Source: Bacteroidota bacterium | Lineage (GTDB): Bacteria > Bacteroidota > Bacteroidia > Chitinophagales > Chitinophagaceae | NCBI GenBank assembly: GCA_029778965.1 | Contig: JAKPBL010000293.1 | Coordinates: 1-9,401 of the forward strand | Direction: 5' to 3' | DNA: 9,401 bases | Part shown: in pieces, positions 1 to 7,065 of the stretch | How positions within the stretch are numbered: the first letter of the stretch is position 1 | Layout: each line of letters starts with the position of its first letter | Translations under genes and position numbers: made by a program | Notes under the pieces: generated by a model | Databases searched by the model: none | What the model was told of the DNA's origin: nothing | What the model saw: only the letters and a program-made list of their open reading frames with translations

Positions 1-631
1 CGGGCGCGCCGGCAGCAGCGGGTGCAGTGGATTCATTTTTCGCCGTGGCGACAGGCGTGTATAAGGGCTTATTGTCTTTGGCAACGGACGACGATGCCAC
101 CGGTGAAGAAGCGTTCACTGCCGTTACCGGTCCTGCCAGCGTGGAAGGGTTGGCAGACGCAAGGGCACTCTGGTCTTTTTTTACTTTCAGATAGCCGACT
201 ACCAGGGTCATTCCGGCTTTCACCTGGTTACGGGTTATATGATTCCATTTCTCCAGCAATTCAATCGGCACTTTGTTGTGGTTGGTGCTTATCCGGAACA
301 TCCACTCTCCTTCTTTCACCGTATGATACACCGGCACCAGCGCTTCGTCGCCCGCCTTTGTATCGTTCTGTGAAAAGTTGGCGGCAGTAAGGGGTATCTT
401 AACCACCTGGCCTATCGATAAGCCCGCATTGATGTCTTTGTCGTTATACGCGCCGATGTCTTTGGGAGAGATATTATAGGTACGGCCAATGCTATACCAG
501 GTTTCCTTGGCTTCCGTTTTGTGGTTGAGGTAGAGCGCTGATCCGGCCCCCTGTACCTGGAGACTGGGCTGGGCGTATCCGAAAAGAAAAGAAAACGCCA
601 GCAATGAGCAGAGAAATGGCTTCTTCAGCAT
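1..631 (-). CDS. LysM-domain secreted protein, C-terminus cut by window edge
   Basis: Reading leftward from the ATG at 631-629, the frame stays open to base 1, giving 210 residues with the C-terminus missing. Residues 1-20 form a typical signal peptide: two lysines, a hydrophobic stretch, and a likely cut after GYA-20 before Gln21. No lipobox cysteine is present, so a periplasmic or secreted protein is expected rather than a lipoprotein. Two LysM-like domains follow, at about residues 34-81 (with WYSIGRTYNIS and GQVVKIPL) and 101-149 (with YHTVKEGEWMFRIS and AGMTLVVGYLKV). LysM domains generally bind peptidoglycan or other N-acetylglucosamine polymers. From about residue 152 the chain becomes a low-complexity Ala/Ser/Pro/Thr linker that leads out of the window, so any catalytic domain is unseen. 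The gene starts 47 bases after the rsmF-like stop. It could be the last gene of that operon or have its own promoter. The domain call is firm, the exact function open. Confidence 0.85.
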   Translation of the reverse strand, partial: MLKKPFLCSLLAFSFLFGYAQPSLQVQGAGSALYLNHKTEAKETWYSIGRTYNISPKDIGAYNDKDINAGLSIGQVVKIPLTAANFSQNDTKAGDEALVPVYHTVKEGEWMFRISTNHNKVPIELLEKWNHITRNQVKAGMTLVVGYLKVKKDQSALASANPSTLAGPVTAVNASSPVASSSVAKDNKPLYTPVATAKNESTAPAAAGAP

Positions 632-678
632 AAGGAAATGAATTTTACTATCGTCAAATATCGGTTATTCCCCGCAAA

Positions 679-2055
679 TTACCGACGGTCGGCAGCCTTA
701 AGGATGCGCCATGCCGACGGATAGTAATTGTTCACGCGGTTGCCCAGTAATTTTACCCAGCCCAGGCACTGCTCTTCGTATTTCACCAGGGCCCACCCTT
801 TAAAGTCAGCCGCAGGACGTATTTCCTCCCTGCGCAGGTATTGCAGCGCTTCTTCACGTGCGAGCGATACCGACGGCAAACCGGTGTTGATCCATTGGCT
901 CAATGCCAGTGCGGGATCGGGCACCAGTTGCTCGCCGGCCAGTTTCCCCATAATAACACCTGCGTTTTTAATATAAATACCGGCCAGCCGGGAAAGCGCT
1001 TGTTCCACACCGTTAGTAAACCCGTGTATGGCCGCGGGCAATTGATAAAACCGGACCGGCTCCGGCGCATGGAGCCAGGGCGCCAGCAACGCCGACTGTT
1101 TCTTTGAAAGGGCTTCGTACTTCAGCTTGCCCGACGCGCTCCTGCCATCGTCCGCTCCGGCGCTTTTTTTGCGAAATACCGTCATAAAAAAACCTTCTCC
1201 CCGCAGCTTATCGGGATAGAAGCGATAGCCATATGCGCCTTGCGGCGACCGGCTTTCAACGATATGCCAGGCAGGATCTGTTTTCAATGCCACGGGCTCG
1301 AGCTCAAAATCGCGAAGCAGCCAGTCGGCGATGGCTTCGTCTTCTTCCACGCTGTACGAACAGGTTGAATACAGCAGTAACCCGCCGGGCTTCAATGCGG
1401 GCAGGTAATTGGCCAGTATCCGTTGCTGTCGCTGGCTGCAAAGCGTTACCAGGTCGGCGCTCCAGGTATCAACAGCCGCTTTATCGCGCCGGAATAAACC
1501 GCTCCCGCTGCAGGGTGCATCTACCACCATCAGATCGAACAGGGCGCCAAGCTTATGAAAAGCCGCGGGGTCGCTGTTGGTAATGATGCTGTTAGGGCTT
1601 CCCCATTTCAGCAGGTTCTCTTCCAGTACATTCACCCTTGTTTTGATTACCTCGTTGCTGACCAGCACACTGCCGGCCGGCAGCAATGATAACAGGTGCG
1701 TTGATTTACCACCGGGTGCAGCGCAACCATCCAGCGCCAGCACCGGCCGGTCGGCCGGCAGGCATTGCCTTAGGGCTTGTTCCAAAAACATGCTGCTGGC
1801 TTCCTGTACGTAAAATACGCCAGCATGCAGCCAGGGCTCGAAAGTGAAAAAAGGCCGCTCGGCCAGGTAATAGCCGTACCGGCTCCAGGCTACTGGCGAT
1901 TGCAGTGAAAAGGACAAACCGGCGGGCTCTTTCCATTTCGCGGGATTGATGCGAAGCGATACCACCTGTTCGCCGGAAGCATGTACGGCGGTAAATTTTT
2001 CAGCGTCGAAACCGGGTGCGTTGCGCAGCGACGATAAGAAGGAGGAAGGCAGCAT
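679..2055 (-). CDS. rsmF: 16S rRNA m5C methyltransferase, RsmF/YebU-like (NOL1/NOP2/Sun family)
   Basis: This 458-residue protein should transfer a methyl group from S-adenosylmethionine to C5 of a cytosine in rRNA. The SAM-binding motif I is D109-GCAAPGGK. Motif IV is DAPCSGSG (Cys182) and motif VI is STCSYS (Cys232). The family uses the motif VI cysteine as nucleophile and the motif IV cysteine for product release, so both key residues are present. The N-terminal part (SLRINPAK, residues 33-40) fits the family's RNA-binding region. The C-terminal third (about 330-458) contains the RsmF-type PUA-like tail, with LGWVK and N-x-YPSAWRI near the end. E. coli RsmF is of similar length (about 480 residues) and modifies C1407 of 16S rRNA; the target base here is inferred. 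The ATG at 2055 shares its A with the TGA of pntB (TGATG), which suggests translational coupling. No Shine-Dalgarno is seen. The family is certain, the RsmF subtype likely. Confidence 0.9.
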   Translation of the reverse strand: MLPSSFLSSLRNAPGFDAEKFTAVHASGEQVVSLRINPAKWKEPAGLSFSLQSPVAWSRYGYYLAERPFFTFEPWLHAGVFYVQEASSMFLEQALRQCLPADRPVLALDGCAAPGGKSTHLLSLLPAGSVLVSNEVIKTRVNVLEENLLKWGSPNSIITNSDPAAFHKLGALFDLMVVDAPCSGSGLFRRDKAAVDTWSADLVTLCSQRQQRILANYLPALKPGGLLLYSTCSYSVEEDEAIADWLLRDFELEPVALKTDPAWHIVESRSPQGAYGYRFYPDKLRGEGFFMTVFRKKSAGADDGRSASGKLKYEALSKKQSALLAPWLHAPEPVRFYQLPAAIHGFTNGVEQALSRLAGIYIKNAGVIMGKLAGEQLVPDPALALSQWINTGLPSVSLAREEALQYLRREEIRPAADFKGWALVKYEEQCLGWVKLLGNRVNNYYPSAWRILKAADRR

Positions 2056-3449
2056 CAGGTGTTTTTAATCTCGGCAACCAGGTCTTGCAGCACTTTTTTG
2101 GCGTCGCCGAACAGCATAGAGGTACGCGGACTAAAAAACAACTCATTCTCTATGCCTGCATAGCCGGGTTTCATGCTTCGTTTATTAACAATGCAATTGC
2201 GGGCCAGCTCCACATCCAGTATCGGCATGCCGTAAATGGGTGAAGATTTATCATTTTTAGCGGCAGGGTTCACCACATCGTTGGCGCCCAGCACCATCAC
2301 CACATCCACCGTCGGAAACTCTTCATTGGCCTGCTCCATTTCCAGCAGGTTTTCATACGCCACGTCGGCTTCGGCCAGCAATACGTTCATGTGCCCCGGC
2401 ATGCGGCCGGCTACGGGGTGAATAGCGTATTTAACGTCTACCCCACGGCTGGTAAGCAGTTTCTCCAGCTCGTGGCATACGTGCTGGGCCTGCGCCACCG
2501 CCAGACCATAACCCGGCACAATCATTACTTTATTGGCATAGGCCAGCACCACCGCCGCATCAGAAAGGGTGATTTCTTTATAGGCACCCTGAGCACTCGT
2601 ACCGGCAGCACCCGTTTTGTTGCCGCCGAAAGAGCCGATCAGCACATTCAGCAGGCTGCGGTTCATTGCTTTGCACATCAGTATCGTCAGCAGCGTGCCC
2701 GCGGCTCCCACCAGGATACCACCCGTCAGCATGGCTTTGTTATCATAGAGAAATCCGCCGCAGGCGGCAGCCACACCGGTAAACGAATTGAGAATGGAGA
2801 TCACCACCGGCATATCGGCTCCGCCAATGGGCAGCACAAAGAACAGCCCGTAAACAACCGATAAAACCAGGATGGTATAAAACAACGGCGAGCTTACCAG
2901 CGAATGCGTTACCATCCAGCCGCCCATCACCACTGCCGCCAGCAGCACGATCATATTGATATAATGCTGGCCCGGGAAAGCAAAGTCTTTCACCCGGCCA
3001 TTCAGCTTTCCCCAGGCAACCATCGAGCCGGTAAAAGAAACCGTTCCGATCAGCAGGCCGGCCAGTATGATCAGCAGTTCCGCGCCGAGATCGCCATGCG
3101 GCGCTTTCGCCAAGTGATTGAATTCGACGATCGAGATCAGTGCCGCGCAGGCGCCACCCATGCCGTTGAACAGGCTCACCATTTCAGGCATCGACGTCAT
3201 CTTCACTTTCTTCGCAGAAACAGCGCCGATCACTGCACCGATCAGTATGCCGCCGAATATCCAGCCGTAGTTTCCGAGCGACCTGCCTGCCTCATCGTGA
3301 TAACCGAAGATGGTACCCACGATAGCGAGGAACATGCCCGCGGCCGCGATCAGGTTGCCCCGGCGTGCCGTGGCAGGGTGCGAAAGCATTTTTAGCCCGG
3401 CGATAAAACTCACCGAAGCCAGCAGGTATATCAGCGTAAGGATCGGCAT
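2055..3449 (-). CDS. pntB: NAD(P) transhydrogenase subunit beta (PntB)
   Basis: This 464-residue inner-membrane protein carries the second membrane domain and the NADP(H)-binding domain III of the proton-translocating transhydrogenase, which drives NADH + NADP+ to NAD+ + NADPH. Residues 1 to about 270 are strongly hydrophobic, with roughly eight or nine membrane segments. Domain III follows from about 295, with the hallmark motifs in order: GYGLAVAQAQ (313-322), VAGRMPGHMNVLLAEA (346-361), GANDVVNPAA (388-397), KRSMKPGYAG (423-432) and FGDAKK (447-452). Length matches the family (E. coli PntB is 462). At the position of the E. coli proton-channel His91 this protein has Asn95, in MVSLFNGMGG. 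That version is known from Thermus and actinobacterial enzymes. The ATG lies two bases after the pntAB TAG, and the stop overlaps the next start by one base. Identification is essentially certain. Confidence 0.97.
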   Translation of the reverse strand: MPILTLIYLLASVSFIAGLKMLSHPATARRGNLIAAAGMFLAIVGTIFGYHDEAGRSLGNYGWIFGGILIGAVIGAVSAKKVKMTSMPEMVSLFNGMGGACAALISIVEFNHLAKAPHGDLGAELLIILAGLLIGTVSFTGSMVAWGKLNGRVKDFAFPGQHYINMIVLLAAVVMGGWMVTHSLVSSPLFYTILVLSVVYGLFFVLPIGGADMPVVISILNSFTGVAAACGGFLYDNKAMLTGGILVGAAGTLLTILMCKAMNRSLLNVLIGSFGGNKTGAAGTSAQGAYKEITLSDAAVVLAYANKVMIVPGYGLAVAQAQHVCHELEKLLTSRGVDVKYAIHPVAGRMPGHMNVLLAEADVAYENLLEMEQANEEFPTVDVVMVLGANDVVNPAAKNDKSSPIYGMPILDVELARNCIVNKRSMKPGYAGIENELFFSPRTSMLFGDAKKVLQDLVAEIKNT

Positions 3450-3451
3450 AG

Positions 3452-3766
3452 CTATTTCGCTTTCTTGTTTTTAAACATTTCGAGCATGCGGTCGGTTACC
3501 ACGAATCCGCCGACCACGTTCAGGGTACCCAGTATTACGGCGAGAAAGCCCAGCACCAGGGCCACATAGTTGTCGGGTTCGGCCTTTCCCATCACGATAA
3601 TGGCGCCGATGATCACTACGCCATGAATGGCATTGGCGCCGCTCATCAGCGGCGTGTGCAATACACTCGGTACGCGTCCGATCACTTCTATTCCCAAAAA
3701 GATCATCAGCACTACGATATAGATATAATCCTGGTGTGCAGCAATGATTTCTAACAGGTTGCTCAT
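3452..3766 (-). CDS. pntAB: NAD(P) transhydrogenase subunit alpha, membrane part (PntAB / alpha-2)
   Basis: This 104-residue protein is the separate membrane portion of the transhydrogenase alpha subunit, which is fused to the NAD(H) domain in E. coli but split in many bacteria. Three hydrophobic segments are visible, at about 14-30, 44-61 and 67-90. Between the first two lies the family signature VPSVLHTPLMSGANAIHG (32-49), and the chain ends in a basic tail (KNKKAK). His48 in NAIHG replaces the serine of E. coli NAIS. It probably supplies the proton-channel histidine that PntB lacks. The ATG at 3766 overlaps the pntAA stop as ATGA, and pntB follows after two bases, so the three subunits should be co-translated in the order alpha-1, alpha-2, beta. 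The length is usual for this subunit. Family and role are certain. Confidence 0.96.
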   Translation of the reverse strand: MSNLLEIIAAHQDYIYIVVLMIFLGIEVIGRVPSVLHTPLMSGANAIHGVVIIGAIIVMGKAEPDNYVALVLGFLAVILGTLNVVGGFVVTDRMLEMFKNKKAK

Positions 3767-4872
3767 GCTGTGACGGGTTTTACACGTTCGTGAACTAGTT
3801 GATGGTCATGCGTAATGCAGGCGCCTTTCACCAGGTCATCGTCCCAGTTCAAGTGCAGCGCCCCTTCTTTGGATACAATGAGCGCCAGGAAATTCAGCAG
3901 GTTTTTACCGTACAATTTACTCGCGTCTGAAGGCATGCTGGCCGCGAGGGCGGAGTCGCCTACAATGGTAACACCGCGATGGCTGACGGTTTCATTGTTT
4001 TTCGTCAGCGAGGTATTACCGCCGGTAGCGGCGGCGAGGTCGATGACGACCGATCCCGGCCGCATCGATTCGATCATGGCGGTGCTGATCAGCAGGGGCG
4101 CCTGTTTGCCGAATAGCTGCGCCGTGGTAATGACGATATCCGATTTTTTAACGGCGGCGGCGATGGCTTCGCTTTGCCGCTGTTTAAATTCTTCGCTTTG
4201 TTCTACGGCATAGCCGCCGGCCTTGCTGGCATCGGCGGCGCCTTCCACTTCCACAAACCTGGCGCCGAGGCTCATTACTTCTTCTTTCACGGCGGGGCGC
4301 GTGTCGAACACTTCTACTACGGCACCCAGCCGGCGTGCAGTGGCAACGGCCTGCAGACCTGCCACGCCGGCGCCCAATACCAGCAGCTTTGCGGGCGCCA
4401 CACTGCCCGCGGCGGTCATAAACAGCGGCATATAACGGCAATACATAGACGCTGCCAGCAACACGGCTTTGTAGCCCGCAATATTTGCCTGCGAGCTGAG
4501 TATGTCCATCGACTGCGCGCGGGTGGTGCGCGGCAGCATATCCAGGCTGAAAATAGTGAGCCCCTGCCGTGCCCATTGGTCTACTTTCGCCAGGTTATAC
4601 AGGGGCTGGTACTGGCCAATCCATACCTGTCCGGCGCGGGTGGTATCAAATGCAGGGTGTATCGACAGCGCGATGTGCGCATCGGCCACGGCGTTTCGCT
4701 CTACCAGTGTGGCGCCGGCGGCGGCATAAGCCTCATCGGGTGCAAAAGCCAGGGCGCCGGCATTCTTTTCAACCCATATTTCATGGCCGGCTTTGATAAG
4801 TGCGGGAATCGACTCGGGTAACAGAGACACCCTTGTTTCGGGTATTGGTTCTTTCAATACAGCGATGATCAT
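3763..4872 (-). CDS. pntAA: NAD(P) transhydrogenase subunit alpha, NAD(H)-binding part (PntAA / alpha-1)
   Basis: This soluble domain I of the transhydrogenase binds NAD(H) and passes hydride to domain III of PntB. It belongs to the alanine dehydrogenase/PNT family. From the ATG at 4872 it has 369 residues. It starts MIIAVLKEPIPETRVSLLPE, which aligns with the usual N-terminus. The conserved RAQSMDILSSQANIAGYKAV segment is at about 118-137. The Rossmann motif GAGVAG is at 167-172, with the ribose-binding Asp190 in VFDTRPA, and VIDLAAATGGN sits near 276-286. It lacks the membrane helices of the fused E. coli PntA, since these are encoded by the next gene. The frame is also open upstream to a TTG at 4920, which would overlap the preceding TGA as TTGA and add 16 residues. 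I chose the ATG because those 16 residues do not look like family sequence. The identity is certain, the start fairly sure. Confidence 0.94.
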   Translation of the reverse strand: MIIAVLKEPIPETRVSLLPESIPALIKAGHEIWVEKNAGALAFAPDEAYAAAGATLVERNAVADAHIALSIHPAFDTTRAGQVWIGQYQPLYNLAKVDQWARQGLTIFSLDMLPRTTRAQSMDILSSQANIAGYKAVLLAASMYCRYMPLFMTAAGSVAPAKLLVLGAGVAGLQAVATARRLGAVVEVFDTRPAVKEEVMSLGARFVEVEGAADASKAGGYAVEQSEEFKQRQSEAIAAAVKKSDIVITTAQLFGKQAPLLISTAMIESMRPGSVVIDLAAATGGNTSLTKNNETVSHRGVTIVGDSALAASMPSDASKLYGKNLLNFLALIVSKEGALHLNWDDDLVKGACITHDHQLVHERVKPVTA

Positions 4873-4916
4873 ACTACCGGTATTGCTTATCCCAATGTAG
4901 TGATTATTTCGCGTAC

Positions 4917-5723
4917 TCAATAGCGGACGGTGAAATGCACCGGTGTTTTATTTTCCCCGCGAAAAAAAACATATCCCAGGAAAAAAAGATCTATGCTGCA
5001 CGTAACAGCATCGTCGTTTCGGATGGCGGCCCAGGCTTTTTCCATATCGGCGCTCCAGTGAATATCGTCGAAGATCAGCACGGTGTCGTTCTGCCGGCGA
5101 TCGCGGAAAAAACGAAAATAGTCCATGGTCGGCGCATACTGGTGGTTACCGTCGATGTACACCAGCCCCGGCGCCCCGGTTTTTGCCAGCACACCGGGCA
5201 GGCTGTCGTCGAAACGGCCGGGTATAACCGAAATATTTGCCAGTCCGAGTTGCCGGAAATTGGCAGCGGCCTGCTGCGCCACAGCCGGCGCTCCTTCGAG
5301 CGTGTACACCGGCGTGGAGGGGTTGGCGGCAGCGAGATAAGCGCCCGAAATACCCAGTGAAGTACCCAGCTCTATAATATTATCCGGCTGAAAATAACGC
5401 ACCGAACGAAAAAGCAACTGTGCAAGCCGCGGCGATTTGGCCGCCTGTTTTGCCAGCGAAGCGATGGTGCGCTGCTGCCTGTTATGGTGCGCGCTGCCGG
5501 CGCCAAAATCCTGCACGGTGAGCAGGGTTTGGTCGTTTTTCATCTGCCGGCGCAGCGATTCAATTTTTTCAAAAGCGGGATCTGTGGATTTGTCCATCAG
5601 GAGCTCCCGTATAAAACGGTACACAAAAGGCGAATGAACGCCGTGTCCCCGGCCGTTGGCTGCGGTAAGGTAATAGTGCAGCCATTTACCAGCCAGTTGC
5701 CAGGGTGAATAGGGCGCCGGCAT
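4917..5723 (-). CDS. Class I SAM-dependent methyltransferase, substrate unknown
   Basis: This 268-residue protein has an O-methyltransferase-like Rossmann fold. Motif I is ELGTSLGISG (118-127), followed by an acidic strand end in YTLEG (140-144). An IDGNHQYAPT segment (190-199) and IFDDIHWSADM (217-227) resemble the metal- and substrate-binding loops of catechol O-methyltransferase-like and cephalosporin hydroxylase-like families. The N-terminus carries GRGHGVHSPFVYRFI (24-38), and residues 71-76 read QDFGAGS-like. From memory, both are typical of a group of uncharacterised methyltransferases in Bacteroidota. No signal peptide or membrane segment is visible, so the protein is cytoplasmic. It lies three bases after the folA stop and is followed by pntAA, so it is probably co-transcribed with folate and NADPH genes. 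That position hints at housekeeping but does not reveal the substrate. The fold is firm, the function unknown. Confidence 0.85.
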   Translation of the reverse strand: MPAPYSPWQLAGKWLHYYLTAANGRGHGVHSPFVYRFIRELLMDKSTDPAFEKIESLRRQMKNDQTLLTVQDFGAGSAHHNRQQRTIASLAKQAAKSPRLAQLLFRSVRYFQPDNIIELGTSLGISGAYLAAANPSTPVYTLEGAPAVAQQAAANFRQLGLANISVIPGRFDDSLPGVLAKTGAPGLVYIDGNHQYAPTMDYFRFFRDRRQNDTVLIFDDIHWSADMEKAWAAIRNDDAVTCSIDLFFLGYVFFRGENKTPVHFTVRY

Positions 5724-5726
5724 GGT

Positions 5727-6230
5727 TCAGGATTTCGGGGCGGTTCGGTCCCATACTTCAAAGCTGTAGCCGTACGCATGTTTATCGTCGGCGGGGAAGT
5801 CGAGCCGCGAATGGAGTTTCCATTGGGCGGGATCCATCGCCGGAAAAAAGCTATCGCCTTCAAAGCTGCCGTGTACACGGGTCATATAAATGCGATCGGT
5901 CATCGCCAGGGTTTGTTTGTATATCTCGGCGCCACCGATAATGAATGCTTCTTTGGCATGTGTTGTTCCTGCCGCGGTGATGGCTTCGTCAATAGTGCCG
6001 GCTACGGTTATATCGTGCGCCTGGAAGCCGGGCTGGCGGGTAATGACGATATTCGTTCTTCCTTTCAGGGCCTTGCCCAGGCTCTCGAAAGTTTTCCGGC
6101 CCATGATAACCGGTAATCCCCAGGTAACATTCTTGAAAAACTTCATATCGTTCGGCAGGCGCCAAAGCAACCGGTTGTCTTTCCCGATCACGTTGTTCTC
6201 TGCTGCCGCCACGACCATATTCAAACGCAT
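5727..6230 (-). CDS. folA: Dihydrofolate reductase
   Basis: FolA reduces dihydrofolate to tetrahydrofolate with NADPH, closing the cycle opened by thymidylate synthase. From the ATG at 6230 the protein has 167 residues, the usual length. Family features in order are NNVIGKDNRLLWRLPNDMKFFK (about 12-33), with Trp23 and the catalytic acid Asp28 (E. coli Trp22 and Asp27), then MGRKTFESLG (43-52), the NADPH-binding stretch GRTNIVITRQ, and FIIGGAEIYKQTL (about 96-108). The C-terminal strands contain HAYGYSFEVW. An upstream TTG at 6248 overlaps the thyA TGA as TTGA and would add six residues (MTKKSV). An ATG at 6218 would give a start even closer to the family norm. I prefer 6230, which has an A-rich stretch just before it. 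It lies 14 bases after thyA, and the thyA-folA order is common. Identity is certain, the start less so. Confidence 0.95.
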   Translation of the reverse strand: MRLNMVVAAAENNVIGKDNRLLWRLPNDMKFFKNVTWGLPVIMGRKTFESLGKALKGRTNIVITRQPGFQAHDITVAGTIDEAITAAGTTHAKEAFIIGGAEIYKQTLAMTDRIYMTRVHGSFEGDSFFPAMDPAQWKLHSRLDFPADDKHAYGYSFEVWDRTAPKS

Positions 6231-6244
6231 AACGCTTTTTTTCG

Positions 6245-7039
6245 TCAAACAGCCACCGGCGCCTTGATCGATGGATGTGATTGGTAATTCAGCAGCTCAA
6301 TATCTTCGAAACGGAAAGAGAACAGGTCTTTCACACCGGGATTCAGCCTTATCTGCGGCAGGGCAAAAGGCGTGCGGGTAAGCTGCAACTTCACCTGTTC
6401 GAGGTGGTTGCTGTAGATATGCACATCGCCAAAGCTGTGGATGAATTCGCCGGGTTGCAAGCCCGTTACCTGCGCCATCATCAGCGTGAGCAGCGCATAA
6501 GACGCGATGTTGAAAGGAACGCCGAGAAACACATCGGCCGAACGCTGGTAAAGCTGGCAGCTAAGCCTGCCGTCGGCCACGTAGAACTGGAACAGCGCAT
6601 GACAGGGCATCAGCGCCATATCTGGCAGGTCGGCCACATTCCAGGCACTGACGATCATACGGCGGCTGTCGGGATTTGTATTGAGCTGTTTGAGCACATC
6701 ACTGATCTGGTCGATCGTTTTGCCGTCAGCCCCCTGCCAGCTACGCCACTGCTTTCCGTACACCGGTCCGAGGTCGCCATTGGCATCGGCCCATTCGTCC
6801 CATATCCGGACACCATGCTCTTTTAAATAGCCGATATTGGTGTCGCCCTGCAGGAACCACAATAATTCGTGAACAATGCTTTTCAGGTGCAGCTTTTTGG
6901 TAGTGACCAGCGGAAAGCCTTTTTGCAGGTCGAAGCGCATCTGGTAGCCAAAACAACTGATCGTGCCGGTGCCGGTACGATCCGATTTTTCGACGCCGGT
7001 ATCGAGGATATGTTGCAATAACTGCAGGTACTGTTGCAT
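6245..7039 (-). CDS. thyA: Thymidylate synthase
   Basis: ThyA methylates dUMP to dTMP using methylenetetrahydrofolate, releasing dihydrofolate. From the ATG at 7039 the protein has 264 residues, the same as E. coli ThyA, with matching numbering. Arg21 is in SDRTGTGT, the catalytic Cys146 in [12 protein letters not shown], and RSADVFLG with Asp169 and GVPFN with Asn177 bind the nucleotide. The C-terminus is PSIKAPVAV, like the PGIKAPVAI of E. coli. The frame stays open upstream to 7141, but those extra 34 residues are antisense to the msrC gene and unlike any ThyA, so they are excluded. It is the first gene of the minus-strand run, and folA follows after 14 bases. Only 26 bases separate it from the divergent msrC start, so its promoter probably lies inside the msrC coding region. 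No TAnnTTTG box was found for it. Confidence 0.97.
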   Translation of the reverse strand: MQQYLQLLQHILDTGVEKSDRTGTGTISCFGYQMRFDLQKGFPLVTTKKLHLKSIVHELLWFLQGDTNIGYLKEHGVRIWDEWADANGDLGPVYGKQWRSWQGADGKTIDQISDVLKQLNTNPDSRRMIVSAWNVADLPDMALMPCHALFQFYVADGRLSCQLYQRSADVFLGVPFNIASYALLTLMMAQVTGLQPGEFIHSFGDVHIYSNHLEQVKLQLTRTPFALPQIRLNPGVKDLFSFRFEDIELLNYQSHPSIKAPVAV

Positions 7040-7061
7040 GTGTGCAAGATAGGTATCTTTG
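7034..7061 (+). promoter_or_regulatory. Likely Bacteroidota-type promoter for msrC
   Basis: TATCTTTG at 7054-7061 is a perfect match to the Bacteroidota -7 consensus TAnnTTTG. A TTG at 7034-7036 lies 17 bases upstream, inside the range reported for the -33 box of this phylum. The TTG lies in the first codons of the opposing thyA gene. Only GAGG separates the -7 box from the msrC ATG at 7066, so transcription would begin at or within a few bases of that ATG. The match is seen in the sequence; promoter activity is inferred. Confidence 0.55.
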
Positions 7062-7065
7062 GAGG

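Noticed and set aside
632..678. Promoter for the LysM gene
   Set aside because: A near match GATATTTG to TAnnTTTG is present, but the only upstream TTTG is 12 bases away, too close for a -33 box.
2391..3395. Long plus-strand open frames opposite pntB (157 and 163 residues)
   Set aside because: They are antisense shadows of a certain gene; His/Arg/Gln-rich translations without any family resemblance.
4174..4821. 215-residue plus-strand open frame opposite pntAA
   Set aside because: It mirrors the codon bias of pntAA on the other strand and resembles no protein.
7042..7065. GTG start at 7042 for msrC
   Set aside because: The ATG at 7066 gives the usual family N-terminus, and the GTG would lie upstream of the likely promoter box.
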